Source: Hippophae tibetana
Taxonomy: Eukaryota; Streptophyta; Magnoliopsida; Rosales; Elaeagnaceae
DNA length: 64,000 bases
NCBI GenBank assembly: GCA_037013495.1
Contig: CM072810.1
Coordinates: 33,013,843 to 33,077,842, forward strand
Direction of reading: 5' to 3'
In this document: positions 1 through 10,601 of the stretch, piece after piece
Layout of the letters: each line of letters opens with the position of its first letter
How positions within the stretch are numbered: position 1 is the stretch's first letter
The notes under the pieces: generated by a model
What the model saw: the letters and a program-made list of their open reading frames with translations, nothing else
What the model was told of the DNA's origin: nothing
The model's database searches: none
Translations under genes and position numbers: made by a program

Positions 1-589
1 TTCCTTACTAGCTTACCTTATCATTTTCAAGCAAAAGTTACCTTGCTTAAATACATGAAAAATCCTTGTGAACTTACTGTTAAATGAATGACTTGGGCAA
101 GTATTCGAACTGCATCACTTGTATCCAATATGTCAGCCATCCACTTACGAGGACACAAAGAACTTGGCTTTATAGACATGAAGGATAGTGGTCTTAGCGA
201 AGATCTTTTTGACACAGTTTTTAGGAATGATGACTCTAATACCAATGAAGAGAAATGGGATCTACTTTCCCAGAGAGTTACTAAATTTCTTAGATAGAAT
301 TAACCCTTTTTAGGGGTTTTAGAAAAAAATATTCCGAGCTCCAAAATGATTATTTCAATGAATTTAGAGTTGTACTTCTTCCAAACAACATGAAATATTT
401 TGCAGACCACTCATATAGGTATTTGAGCTAAAAAATAAATCTAGAACTACGAAGTTGACCAAAAATTTTGAACTCTATATCCAGCAAGAGGATGAAACTT
501 GGAACAAATTCTAATCATGTTTTTCAAACATTATCAACTACTCGTACAATTTGGGTGGACCTGTAAGGAAAGGGCATTAGATTGAGAAA
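1..589. repeat. Reference monomer, class A1
   Basis: First complete unit, 589 bp. It has the A1 block cacttacgaggacac at 142-156, tcagcc upstream of it, acatgaaaaatcc at 53, and ttagcgaagatc near 193. The tail is mixed: tattccgagctcc, agagttg and gttgacca, then ctgtaaggaaagggcatt, an end variant that recurs at about 4091. A1 copies occur only at 1, 590, 1766, 3531, 4120, 6478 and 7067, so this class marks the left end of the window. Confidence 0.93.
304..328. other. Telomere-like core with imperfect inverted repeat and A-run (example copy)
   Basis: In each monomer, about offset 304-328, a CCC, a T-run and aggggtttt are followed by a run of A. The block contains TTTAGGG then GTTTTAG, close to the plant telomere heptamer. 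CCC and GGGG can also pair as a short imperfect stem. Many copies read ttttagagg instead, which breaks the heptamer, so it is not uniformly maintained. A function is not shown. Confidence 0.5.
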
Positions 590-3500
590 TTCCTTACTAG
601 CTTACCTTATCATTTTCAAGAAAAAGTTACCTTGCTTAAATACATGAAAAATCCTTGTGAACTTACTGTTAAATGAATCACTTGGGCAAGTATTCGAACT
701 GCATCACTTGTATCCAATATGTCAGCCATCCACTTACGAGGACACAAAGAACTTGGCTTTATAGACATCAAGGATAGTGGTCTTAGCCAAGATCTTTTTA
801 ACACAGTTTTTAGGAATGATGACTCCAATACCAATGAAGAGAAATGGGATCTACTTTCCCAGAGAGTTACTAAATTTCTTAGATAGAATTAACCCTTTTT
901 AGGGGTTTTAGAAAAAATAATCATAGCTCCAAAATGATTATTTCAATGAATTTGGAGTTGTACTTCTTCCAAACAACATGAAATATTTTGCAGACCACTC
1001 ATATAGGTATTTGAGCTAAAAAATAAATCTAGAACTACGAAGTTGACCAAATATTTTGAACTCTATATCAAGCAAAATGATGAAACTTGGAACAAATTCT
1101 AATCATGTTTTTCAAACACTATCAACTACTCGTACAATTTGGGTGGACCTATATGGAAAGGGAAATAGATTGAGAAATTCCTTACTAGCTTACCTTATCA
1201 TTTCAAGCAAAAGTAACCTTGCTTAAATACATGAAAAATCCTTGTGAACTTACAGTTAAATGAATGACTTGGGCAAGTATTCGAACTACATCAATTGTCT
1301 CCAATATGTCAGCCATCCACTTATGAGGACACAAAGAACTTGGCTTTATAGACATCAAGGATAGTGGTCTTAGCCAAGATCTTTTTGACACAGTTTTTAG
1401 GAATGATGACTCTAATACCAATGAAGAGAAATGGGATCTACTTTCCTAGAGAGTTACTAAATTTCTTAGATAGAATTAACCCTTTTTAGGGGTTTTAGAA
1501 AAAAATAATCCGAGCTCCAAAATGTTTATTTCAATGAATTTAGAGTTGTACTTCTTCCAAACAACATGAAATATTTTGCAGACCACTCATATAGGTATTT
1601 GAGCTAAAAAATAAATCTAGAACTACGAAGTTGACCAAAAATTTTGAACTCTATATCAAGCAAAATGATGAAACTTGGAACAAATTCTAATCATGTTTTT
1701 CAAACACTATCAACTACTCGTACAATTTGGGTGGACCTATATGGAAAGGGAAATAGATTGAGAAATTCCTTACTAGCTTACCTTATCATTTTCAAGCAAA
1801 AGTTACCTTGCTTAAATACATGAAAAATCCTTGTGAACTTACTGTTAAATGAATGACTTGGGCAAGTATTCGAACTGCATCACTTGTATCCAATATGTCA
1901 GCCATCCACTTACGAGGACACAAAGAACTTGGCTTTATAGACATCAAGGATAGTGGTCTTAGCGAAGATCTTTTTGACACAGTTTTTAGGAATGATGACT
2001 CTAATACCAATGAAGAGAAATGGGATCTACTTTCCCAGAGAGTTACTAAATTTCTTAGATAGAATTTACCCTTTTTAGGGGTTTTAGAAAAAAATATTCC
2101 GAGCTCCAAAATGATTATTTCAATGAATTTAGAGTTGTACTTCTTCCAAACAACATGAAATATTTTGCAGACCACTCATATAGGTATTTGAGCTAAAAAA
2201 TAAATCTAGAACTACGAAGTTGACCAAAAATTTTGAACTCTATATCAAGCAAAATGATGAAACTTGGAACAAATTCTAATCACGTTTTTCAAACACTATC
2301 AACTACTCGTACAATTTGGGTGGACCTATATGGAAAGGGAAATAGATTGAGAAATTCCTTACTAGCTTACGTTATCATTTCAAGCAAAAGTAACCTTGCT
2401 TAAATACATGAAAAATCCTTGTGAACTTACAGTTAAATGAATGACTTGGGCAAGTATTCGAACTACATCAATTGTCTCCAATATGTCAGCCATCCACTTA
2501 TGAGGACACAAAGAACTTGGCTTTATAGACATCAAGGATAGTGGTCTTAGCCAAGATCTTTTTGACACAGTTTTTAGGAATGATGACTCTAATACCAATG
2601 AAGAGAAATGGGATCTACTTTCCCAGAGAGTTACTAAATTTCTTAGATAGAATTTACCCTTTTTAGGGGTTTTAGAAAAAAAAATTCCGAGCTCCAAAAT
2701 GATTATTTCAATGAATTTAGAGTTGTACTTCTTCCAAACAACATGAAATATTTTGCAGACCACTCATATAGGTATTTGAGCTAAAAAATAAATCTAGAAC
2801 TACGAAGTTGACCAAAAATTTTGAACTCTATATCAAGCAAAATGATGAAACTTGGAACAAATTCTAATCATGTTTTTCAAACACTATCAACTACTCGTAC
2901 AATTTGGGTGGACCTATATGGAAAGGGAAATAGATTGAGAAATTCCTTACTAGCTTACCTTATCATTTCAAGCAAAAGTTACCTTGCTTAAATACATGAA
3001 AAATCCTTGTGAACTTACAGTTTAATGAATGACTTGGGCAAGTATTCGAACTACATCAATTGTCTCCAATATGTCAGCCATCCACTTATGAGGACACAAA
3101 GAACTTGGCTTTATAGACATCAAGGATAGTGGTCTTAGCCAAGATCTTTTTGACACAGTTTTTAGGAATGATGACTCTAATACCAATGAAGAGAAATGGG
3201 ATCTACTTTCCTAGAGAGTTACTAAATTTCTTAGATAGAATTAACCCTTTTTAGGGGTTTTAGAAAAAAATAATCCGAGCTCCAAAATGATTATTTCAAT
3301 GAATTTAGAGTTGTACTTCTTCCAAACAACATGAAATATTTTGCAGACCACCCATATAGGTATTTGAGCTAAAAAATAAATCTAGAACTACGAAGTTGAC
3401 CAAAAATTTTGAACTCTATATCAAGCAAAATGATGAAACTTGGAACAAATTCTAATCATGTTTTTCAAACACTATCAACTACTCGTACAATTTGGGTGGA

Positions 3501-4439
3501 CCTATATGGAAAGGGAAATAGATTGAGAAATTCCTTACTAGCTTACCTTATCATTTTCAAGCAAAAGTTACCTTGCTTAAATACATGAAAAATCCTTGTG
3601 AACTTACTGTTAAATGAATGACTTGGGCAAGTATTCGAACTGCATCACTTGTATCCAATATGTCAGCCATCCACTTACGAGGACACAAAGAACTTGGCTT
3701 TATAGACATCAAGGATAGTGGTCTTAGCGAAGATCTTTTTGACACAGTTTTTAGGAATGATGACTCTAATACCAATGAAGAGAAATGGGATCTACTTTCC
3801 CAGAGAGTTACTAAATTTCTTAGATAGAATTAACCCTTTTTAGGGGTTTTAGAAAAAAATATTCCGAGCTCCAAAATGATTATTTCAATGAATTTAGAGT
3901 TGTACTTCTTCCAAACAACATGAAATATTTTGCAGACCACTCATATAGGTATTTGAGCTAAAAAATAAATCTAGAACTACGAAGTTGACCAAAAATTTTG
4001 AACTCTATATCCAGCAAGAGGATGAAACTTGGAACAAATTCTAATCATGTTTTTCAAACATTATCAACTACTCGTACAATTTGGGTGGACCTGTAAGGAA
4101 AGGGCATTAGATTGAGAAATTCCTTACTAGCTTACCTTATCATTTTCAAGAAAAAGTTACCTTGCTTAAATACATGAAAAATCCTTGTGAACTTACTGTT
4201 AAATGAATCACTTGGGCAAGTATTCGAACTGCATCACTTGTATCCAATATGTCAGCCATCCACTTACGAGGACACAAAGAACTTGGCTTTATAGACATCA
4301 AGGATAGTGGTCTTAGCCAAGATCTTTTTAACACAGTTTTTAGGAATGATGACTCCAATACCAATGAAGAGAAATGGGATCTACTTTCCCAGAGAGTTAC
4401 TAAATTTCTTAGATAGAATTAACCCTTTTTTGGGGTTTT

Positions 4440-5400
4440 AGAAAAAAATAATCATAGCTCCAAAATGATTATTTCAATGAATTTGGAGTTGTACTTCTTC
4501 CAAACAACATGAAATATTTTGCAGACCACTCATATAGGTATTTGAGCTAAAAAATAAATCTAGAACTACGAAGTTGATTAAAAAATTTGAACTCTATATC
4601 AAGCAAAAGGATGAAACTTGGAACAAATTCTAATCATGTTTTTCAAACACTATCAACTACTCGTACAATTTGGGTGGACCTATCTGGAAAGGGAAGTTGA
4701 TTGAGAAATTCCCAACTAGCTTACCTTATCTTTTTCAAGCAAAAGTTACCTTGCTTAAATACATAAAAATTCCTTGCGAACTTATTGTTAAATGAATCAC
4801 TTGGGCAAGTATTCGAACTGCATCACTTCTATCCAATATGTTAGCCATCCACTTTCGAGGATGGAAAGAGCTTGGCTTTGTAGATATCAAGGATAGTGGT
4901 CTTAGCGAAGATCGTTTTCACACAATTGTTAGAAATGATGACTGTAATACCAATGAAGAGAAATGGGATCTACTTTCCTAGAGAGTTACTAAATTTCTTA
5001 AATAGAATTAACCCTTTTTAGGGGTTTTATAAAAAAAATAATCCGAGCTCCAAAATGATTATTTCAATGATTTTAGAGTTGTACTTCTTCCAAACAACAT
5101 GAAATATTTTGCATACCACTCATATAGGTATTTGAGCTAAAAACGAAATCTAGAACTACGAAGTTGACCAAAAATTTTCAACTCTATATCAAGCAAAAGG
5201 ATGAAACTTGGAACAAATTCTAATCATGTTTTTCAAACACTATCAACTACTCGTACAATTTGGGTGGACCTATATGGAAAGGGAAATAGATTGAGAAATT
5301 CCTTACTAGCTTACCTTATCATTTTCAAGCAAAAGTTACCTTGCTTAAATACATGAAAAATCCTTGTGAACTTACTGTTAAATGAATGACTTGGGCAAGT
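4440..5400. repeat. Older 2-monomer duplication (offset 1179 bp), copy 1
   Basis: Contains the divergent C monomer at 4709 with gatcgttttcacac and aattcccaactagc, shared with 5888. Differences already present between copies include cttatctttttc versus cttatcattttc, gactgtaat versus gactataat, gagctccaa versus gagctcgaa, and cttcttcc versus cttctacc. Confidence 0.78.
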
Positions 5401-5618
5401 ATTCGAACTGCATCACTTGTCTCCAATATGTCAGCCATCCACTTATGAGGACACAAAGAATTTGGCTTTATAGACATCAAGGATAGTGGTCTTAGCCAAG
5501 ATCTTTTTGACACAGTTTTTAGGAATGATGACTCTAATACCAATGAAGAGAAATGGGATCTACTTTCCCAGAGAGTTACTAAATTTCTTAGATAGAATTA
5601 ACCCTTTTTAGGGGTTTT

Positions 5619-6580
5619 AGAAAAAAATAATCATAGCTCCAAAATGATTATTTCAATGAATTTGGAGTTGTACTTCTTCCAAACAACATGAAATATTTTG
5701 CAGACCACTCATATAGGTATTTGAGCTAAAAAATAAATCTAGAACTACGAAGTTGATTAAAAAATTTGAACTCTATATCAAGCAAAAGGATGAAACTTGG
5801 AACAAATTCTAATCATGTTTTTCAAACACTATCAACTACTCGTACAATTTGGGTGGACCTATCTGGAAAGGGAAGTTGATTGAGAAATTCCCAACTAGCT
5901 TACCTTATCATTTTCAAGCAAAAGTTACCTTGCTTAAATACATAAAAATTCCTTGCGAACTTATTGTTAAATGAATCACTTGGGCAAGTATTCGAACTGC
6001 ATCACTTCTATCCAATATGTTAGCCATCCACTTTCGAGGATGGAAAGAGCTTGGCTTTGTAGATATCAAGGATAGTGGTCTTAGCGAAGATCGTTTTCAC
6101 ACAATTGTTAGAAATGATGACTATAATACCAATGAAGAGAAATGGGATCTACTTTCCTAGAGAGTTACTAAATTTCTTAAATAGAATTAACCCTTTTTAG
6201 GGGTTTTATAAAAAAAATAATCCGAGCTCGAAAATGATTATTTCAATGATTTTAGAGTTGTACTTCTACCAAACAACATGAAATATTTTGCATACCACTC
6301 ATATAGGTATTTGAGCTAAAAACGAAATCTAGAACTACGAAGTTGACCAAAAATTTTCAACTCTATATCAAGCAAAAGGATGAAACTTGGAACAAATTCT
6401 AATCATGTTTTTCAAACACTATCAACTACTCGTACAATTTGGGTGGACCTATATGGAAAGGGAAATAGATTGAGAAATTCCTTACTAGCTTACCTTATCA
6501 TTTTCAAGCAAAAGTTACCTTGCTTAAATACATGAAAAATCCTTGTGAACTTACTGTTAAATGAATGACTTGGGCAAGTA
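5619..6580. repeat. Older 2-monomer duplication, copy 2
   Basis: Second copy, holding the divergent C monomer at 5888. At least four substitutions separate it from copy 1 over about 1 kb, clearly more than in the duplications to the right, so the left end of the window has been turned over less recently. Confidence 0.77.
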
Positions 6581-7656
6581 TTCGAACTGCATCACTTGTC
6601 TCCAATATGTCAGCCATCCACTTACGAGGACACAAAGAACTTGGCTTTATAGACATCAAGGATAGTGGTCTTAGCGAAGATCTTTCTGACACAGTTTTTA
6701 GGAATGATGACTCTAATACCAATGAAGAGAAATGGGATCTACTTTCCCAGAGAGTTACTAAATTTCTTAGATAGAATTAACCCTTTTTAGGGGTTTTAGA
6801 AAAAAATAATCCGAGCTCCAAAATGATTATTTCAATGAATTTAGAGTTGTACTTCTTCCAAACAACATGAAATATTTTGCAGACCATTCATATAGGTATT
6901 TGAGCTAAAAAATAAATCTAGAACTACGAAGTTGACCAAAAATTTTGAACTCTATATCCAGCAAGAGGATGAAACTTGGAACAAATTCTAATCATGTTTT
7001 TCAAACATTATCAACTACTCGTACAATTTGGGTGGACCTATAAGAAAAGGGCATTAGATTGAGAAATTCCTTACTAGCTTACCTTATCATTTTCAAGAAA
7101 AAGTTACATTGCTTAAATACATGAAAAATCCTTGTGAACTTACTGTTAAATGAATCACTTATGCAAGTATTCGAACTGGATCACTTGTATCCAATATGTC
7201 AGCCATCCACTTACGAGGACACAAAGAACTTGGCTTTATAGACATCAAGGATAGTGGTCTTAGCGAAGATCTTTTTGACACAGTTTTTAGGAATGATGAC
7301 TCTAATACCAATGAATAGAAATGGGATCTACTTTCCTAGAGATTTACTAAATTTCTTAGATAAAATTAGCCCTTTTTTAGGGGTTTTAGAAAAAAATAAT
7401 CATAGCTCCAAAATGATTATTTCAATGAATTTGGAGTTGTACTTCTTCCAAATAACATGAAATATTTTGCAGACCACTCATATAGGTATTTGAGCTAAAA
7501 AATAAATCTAGAACTACGAAGTTGATTAAAAATTTTGAACTCTATATCCAGCAAGAGGATGAAACTTGGAACAAATTCTAATCATGTTTTTCAAACATTA
7601 TCAACTACTCGTACAATTTGGGTGGACCTATAAGGAAAGGGAATTAGATTGAGAAA

Positions 7657-10601
7657 TTCCTTACTAGCTTACCTTATCATTTTCAAGCAAAAGTTACCTT
7701 GCTTAAATACATGAAAAATAATTGTGAACTTACTGTTAAATGAATCATTGGGCAAGTATTCGAACTGCATCACTTGTATCCAATATGTCAGCCATCCACT
7801 AACGAGGACGGAAAGAACTTGGCTTTATAGACATCAAGGATAGTGGTCTTAGCGAAGATCTTTTTGACACAGTTTTTAGGAATGATGACTCTAATACCAA
7901 TGAATAGAAATGGGATCTACTTTCCTAGAGATTTACTAAATTTCTTAGATAAAATTAGCCCTTTTTTAGGGGTTTTAGAAAAAAATAATCATAGCTCCAA
8001 AATGATTATTTCAATGAATTTGGAGTTGTACTTCTTCCAAATAACATGAAATATTTTGCAGACCACTCATATAGGTATTTGAGCTAAAAAATAATTCTAG
8101 AACTACGAAGTTGATTAAAAATTTTGAACTCTATATCCAGCAAGAGGATGAAACTTGGAACAAATTCTAATCATGTTTTTCAAACATTATCAACTACTCG
8201 TACAATTTGGGTGGACCTATAAGGAAAGGGAAGTAGATTGAGAAATTCCTTACTAGCTTACTTTATCATTTTCAAGCAAAAGTTACCTTGCTTAAATACA
8301 TGAAAAATCCTTGTGAACTTACTGTTAAATGAATTACTTGGGCAAGTATTCGAACTGCATCACTTGTATCCAATATGTCAGCCATCCACTTATGAGGACA
8401 CAAAGAACTTGGCTTTATAGACATCAAGGATAGTGGTCTTAGCCAAGATCTTTTTGACACAGTTTTTAGGAATGATGACTCTAATACCAATGAAGAGAAA
8501 TGGGATCTACTTTCCCAGAGAGTTACTAAATTTCTTAGATAGAATTAACCCTTTTTAGAGGTTTTAGAAAAAAATAATCATAGCTCCAAAATGATTATTT
8601 CAATGAATTTGGAGTTGTACTTCTTCCAAACAACATGAAATATTTTGCAGACCACTCATATAGGTATTTGAGCTAAAAAATAATTCTAGAACTACGAAGT
8701 TGATTAAAAATTTTGAACTCTATATCCAGCAAGAGGATGAAACTTGGAACAAGTTCTAATCATGTTTTTCAAACATTATCAACTACTCGTACAATTTGGG
8801 TGGACCTATAAGGAAAGGGAAGTAGATTGAGAAATTCCTTACTAGCTTACTTTATCATTTTCAAGCAAAAGTTACCTTGCTTAAATACACGAAAAATCCG
8901 TGTGAACTTACTGTTAAATGAATCACTTGGGCAAGTATTCGAACTGCATCACTTGTATCCAATATGTCAGCCATCCACTTATGAGGACACAAAGAACTTG
9001 GCTTTATAGACATCAAGGATAGTGGTCTTAGCCAAGATCTTTTTGACACAGTTTTTAGGAATGATGACTCTAATACCAATGAAGAGAAATGGGATCTACT
9101 TTCCCAGAGAGTTACTAAATTTCTTAGATAGAATTAACCCTTTTTAGAGGTTTTAGAAAAAAATAATCATAGCTCCAAAATGATTATTTCAATGAATTTG
9201 GAGTTGTACTTCTTCCAAACAACATGAAATATTTTGCAGACCACTCATATAGGTATTTGAGCTAAAAAATAATTCTAGAACTACGAAGTTGATTAAAAAA
9301 TTTGAACTCTATATCCAGCAAGAGGATGAAACTTGGAACAAATTCTAATCATGTTTTTCAAACATTATCAACTACTCTTACAATTTGGGTGGACCTATAA
9401 GGAAAGGGAAGTAGATTGAGAAATTCCTTACTAGCTTACCTTATCATTTTCAAGCAAAAGTTACCTTGCTTAAATACATGAAAAATCCTTGTGACCTTAC
9501 TGTTAAATGAATCACTTGGGCAAGTATTCGAACTGCATCACTTGTATCCAATATGTCAGCCATCCACTCACGAGGACGGAAAGAACTTGGCTTTATAGAC
9601 ATCAAGGATAGTGGTCTTAGCGAAGATCTTTTTGACACAGTTTTTAGGAATGATGACTCTAATACCAATGAATAGAAATGGGATCTACTTTCCTAGAGAT
9701 TTACTAAATTTCTTAGATAAAATTAGCCATTTTTTAGGGGTTTTAGAAAAAAATAATCCGAGCTCTAAAATGATTATTTCAATGAATTTAGAGTTGTACT
9801 TCTTCCAAACAACATGAAATATTTTGCAGACCACCCATATAGGTATTTGAGCTAAATAATAAATCTAGAACTACGAAGTTGACCAAAAATTTGAACTCTA
9901 TATCCAGCAAGAGGATGAAACTGGGAACAAATTCTAATCATGTTTTTCAAACATTATCAACTACTCGTACAATTTGGGTGGACCTATCTGGAAAGGGAAA
10001 GAGATTGAGAAATTCCTTACTAGCTTACCTTATCATTTTCAAGCAAAAGTTACCTTGCTTAAATACATAAAAATTCCTTGTGAACTTATTGTTAAATGAA
10101 TAACTTGGGCAAGTATTCGAACTGCATCACTTGTATCCAATATGTTAGCCATCCACTTTCGAGGATGGAAAGAGCTTGGCTTTGTAGACATCAAGGATAG
10201 TGGTCTTAGCGAAGATCTTTTTGACACAGTTTTTTGGAATCATGACTCTAATACCAATGAATAGAAATGGGATCTACTTTCCCAGAGAGTTACTAAATTT
10301 CTTAGATAGAATTAGCCCTTTTTTAGGGGTTTTAGAAAAAAATAATCCGAGCTCTAAAATGATTATTTCAATGAATTTAGAGTTGTAATTCTTTCAAACA
10401 ACATGAAATATTTTGCAGACCACCCATATAGGTATTTGAGCTAAAAAATAAATCTAGAACTACGAAGTTGACCAAAAATTTGAACTCTATATCCAGCAAG
10501 AGGATGACACTTGGAACAAATTCTAATCATGTTTTTCAAACATTATCAACTAATCGTACAATTTGGGTGGACCTATAAGGAAAGGGAAGTAGATTGAGAT
10601 A
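7657..10601. repeat. Array segment 2: monomers 14-18, transition to mixed A2/B/C
   Basis: Monomer starts and classes: 7657 B', 8246 A2, 8835 A2, 9424 B, 10013 C. The first B-type block and the first ttttagagg core variant appear here. The 7067 and 7657 monomers share a near-identical second half (homology about 7.22-7.64 kb against 7.81-8.23 kb, offset 589 bp). The 8246 and 8835 monomers are also near-identical neighbours, differing at acatgaaaaatccttg versus acacgaaaaatccgtg. These look like single-monomer duplications. Confidence 0.88.

Larger units (their letters stand above)
1..1044. repeat. Block matching 3531-4573 (offset 3530 bp, 6 monomers)
   Basis: The A1-A1 pair at 1-1177 matches 3531-4573, including the rare end variant ctgtaaggaaagggcatt (561 and 4,091), aagaaaaagttacc, and gatctttttaacac with gatgactccaat. 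Differences include gacatgaagg near 172 versus gacatcaagg near 3702. The copy may start left of the window, so the full unit is not seen. Confidence 0.8.
1..7656. repeat. Array segment 1: monomers 1-13, A-rich left end
   Basis: Monomer starts and classes: 1 A1, 590 A1, 1178 A2, 1766 A1, 2355 A2, 2943 A2, 3531 A1, 4120 A1, 4709 C, 5299 A2, 5888 C, 6478 A1, 7067 A1. The A2 copies here often read tcaattgtctccaat, unlike A2 further right. The two C copies are a divergent form with gatcgttttcacacaattgt. No B monomer is present. Monomers at 1766 and 2355 share aatttaccc instead of aattaaccc. No gene or inserted element is visible. Confidence 0.9.

Noticed and set aside
103..125. Pol III B-box-like motif (tattcgaactgc) suggesting a tRNA-derived SINE origin
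   Set aside because: It lacks the leading G and final C of the B-box consensus, no A box is found at the right distance, and no cloverleaf can be drawn.
27..245. Reverse-strand open frame of 72 codons recurring in most monomers as a possible small protein gene
   Set aside because: It begins at TTG, not ATG, it is a by-product of the repeat, its residues differ freely between classes, and some copies are broken. There is no promoter, intron or polyadenylation context that is not also repeated every 589 bp.
88..297. Forward open frame of 69 codons with a true ATG
   Set aside because: It is open only in a few A1 copies (88, 1853, 3618, 6565). Other classes lose the ATG or gain stops, so there is no sign of protein-level selection.
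320..470. Curved DNA from phased A-tracts
   Set aside because: The A-runs (offsets about 57, 322, 430 and 461) are not spaced in about 10 bp steps, so intrinsic curvature cannot be claimed from the sequence alone.
1..589. Internal sub-repeat within the monomer (acatgaaaaatcc at 53 and acatgaaatatt at 388)
   Set aside because: Only about 8 bases match, with no extension, and the spacing does not recur. This is chance similarity.
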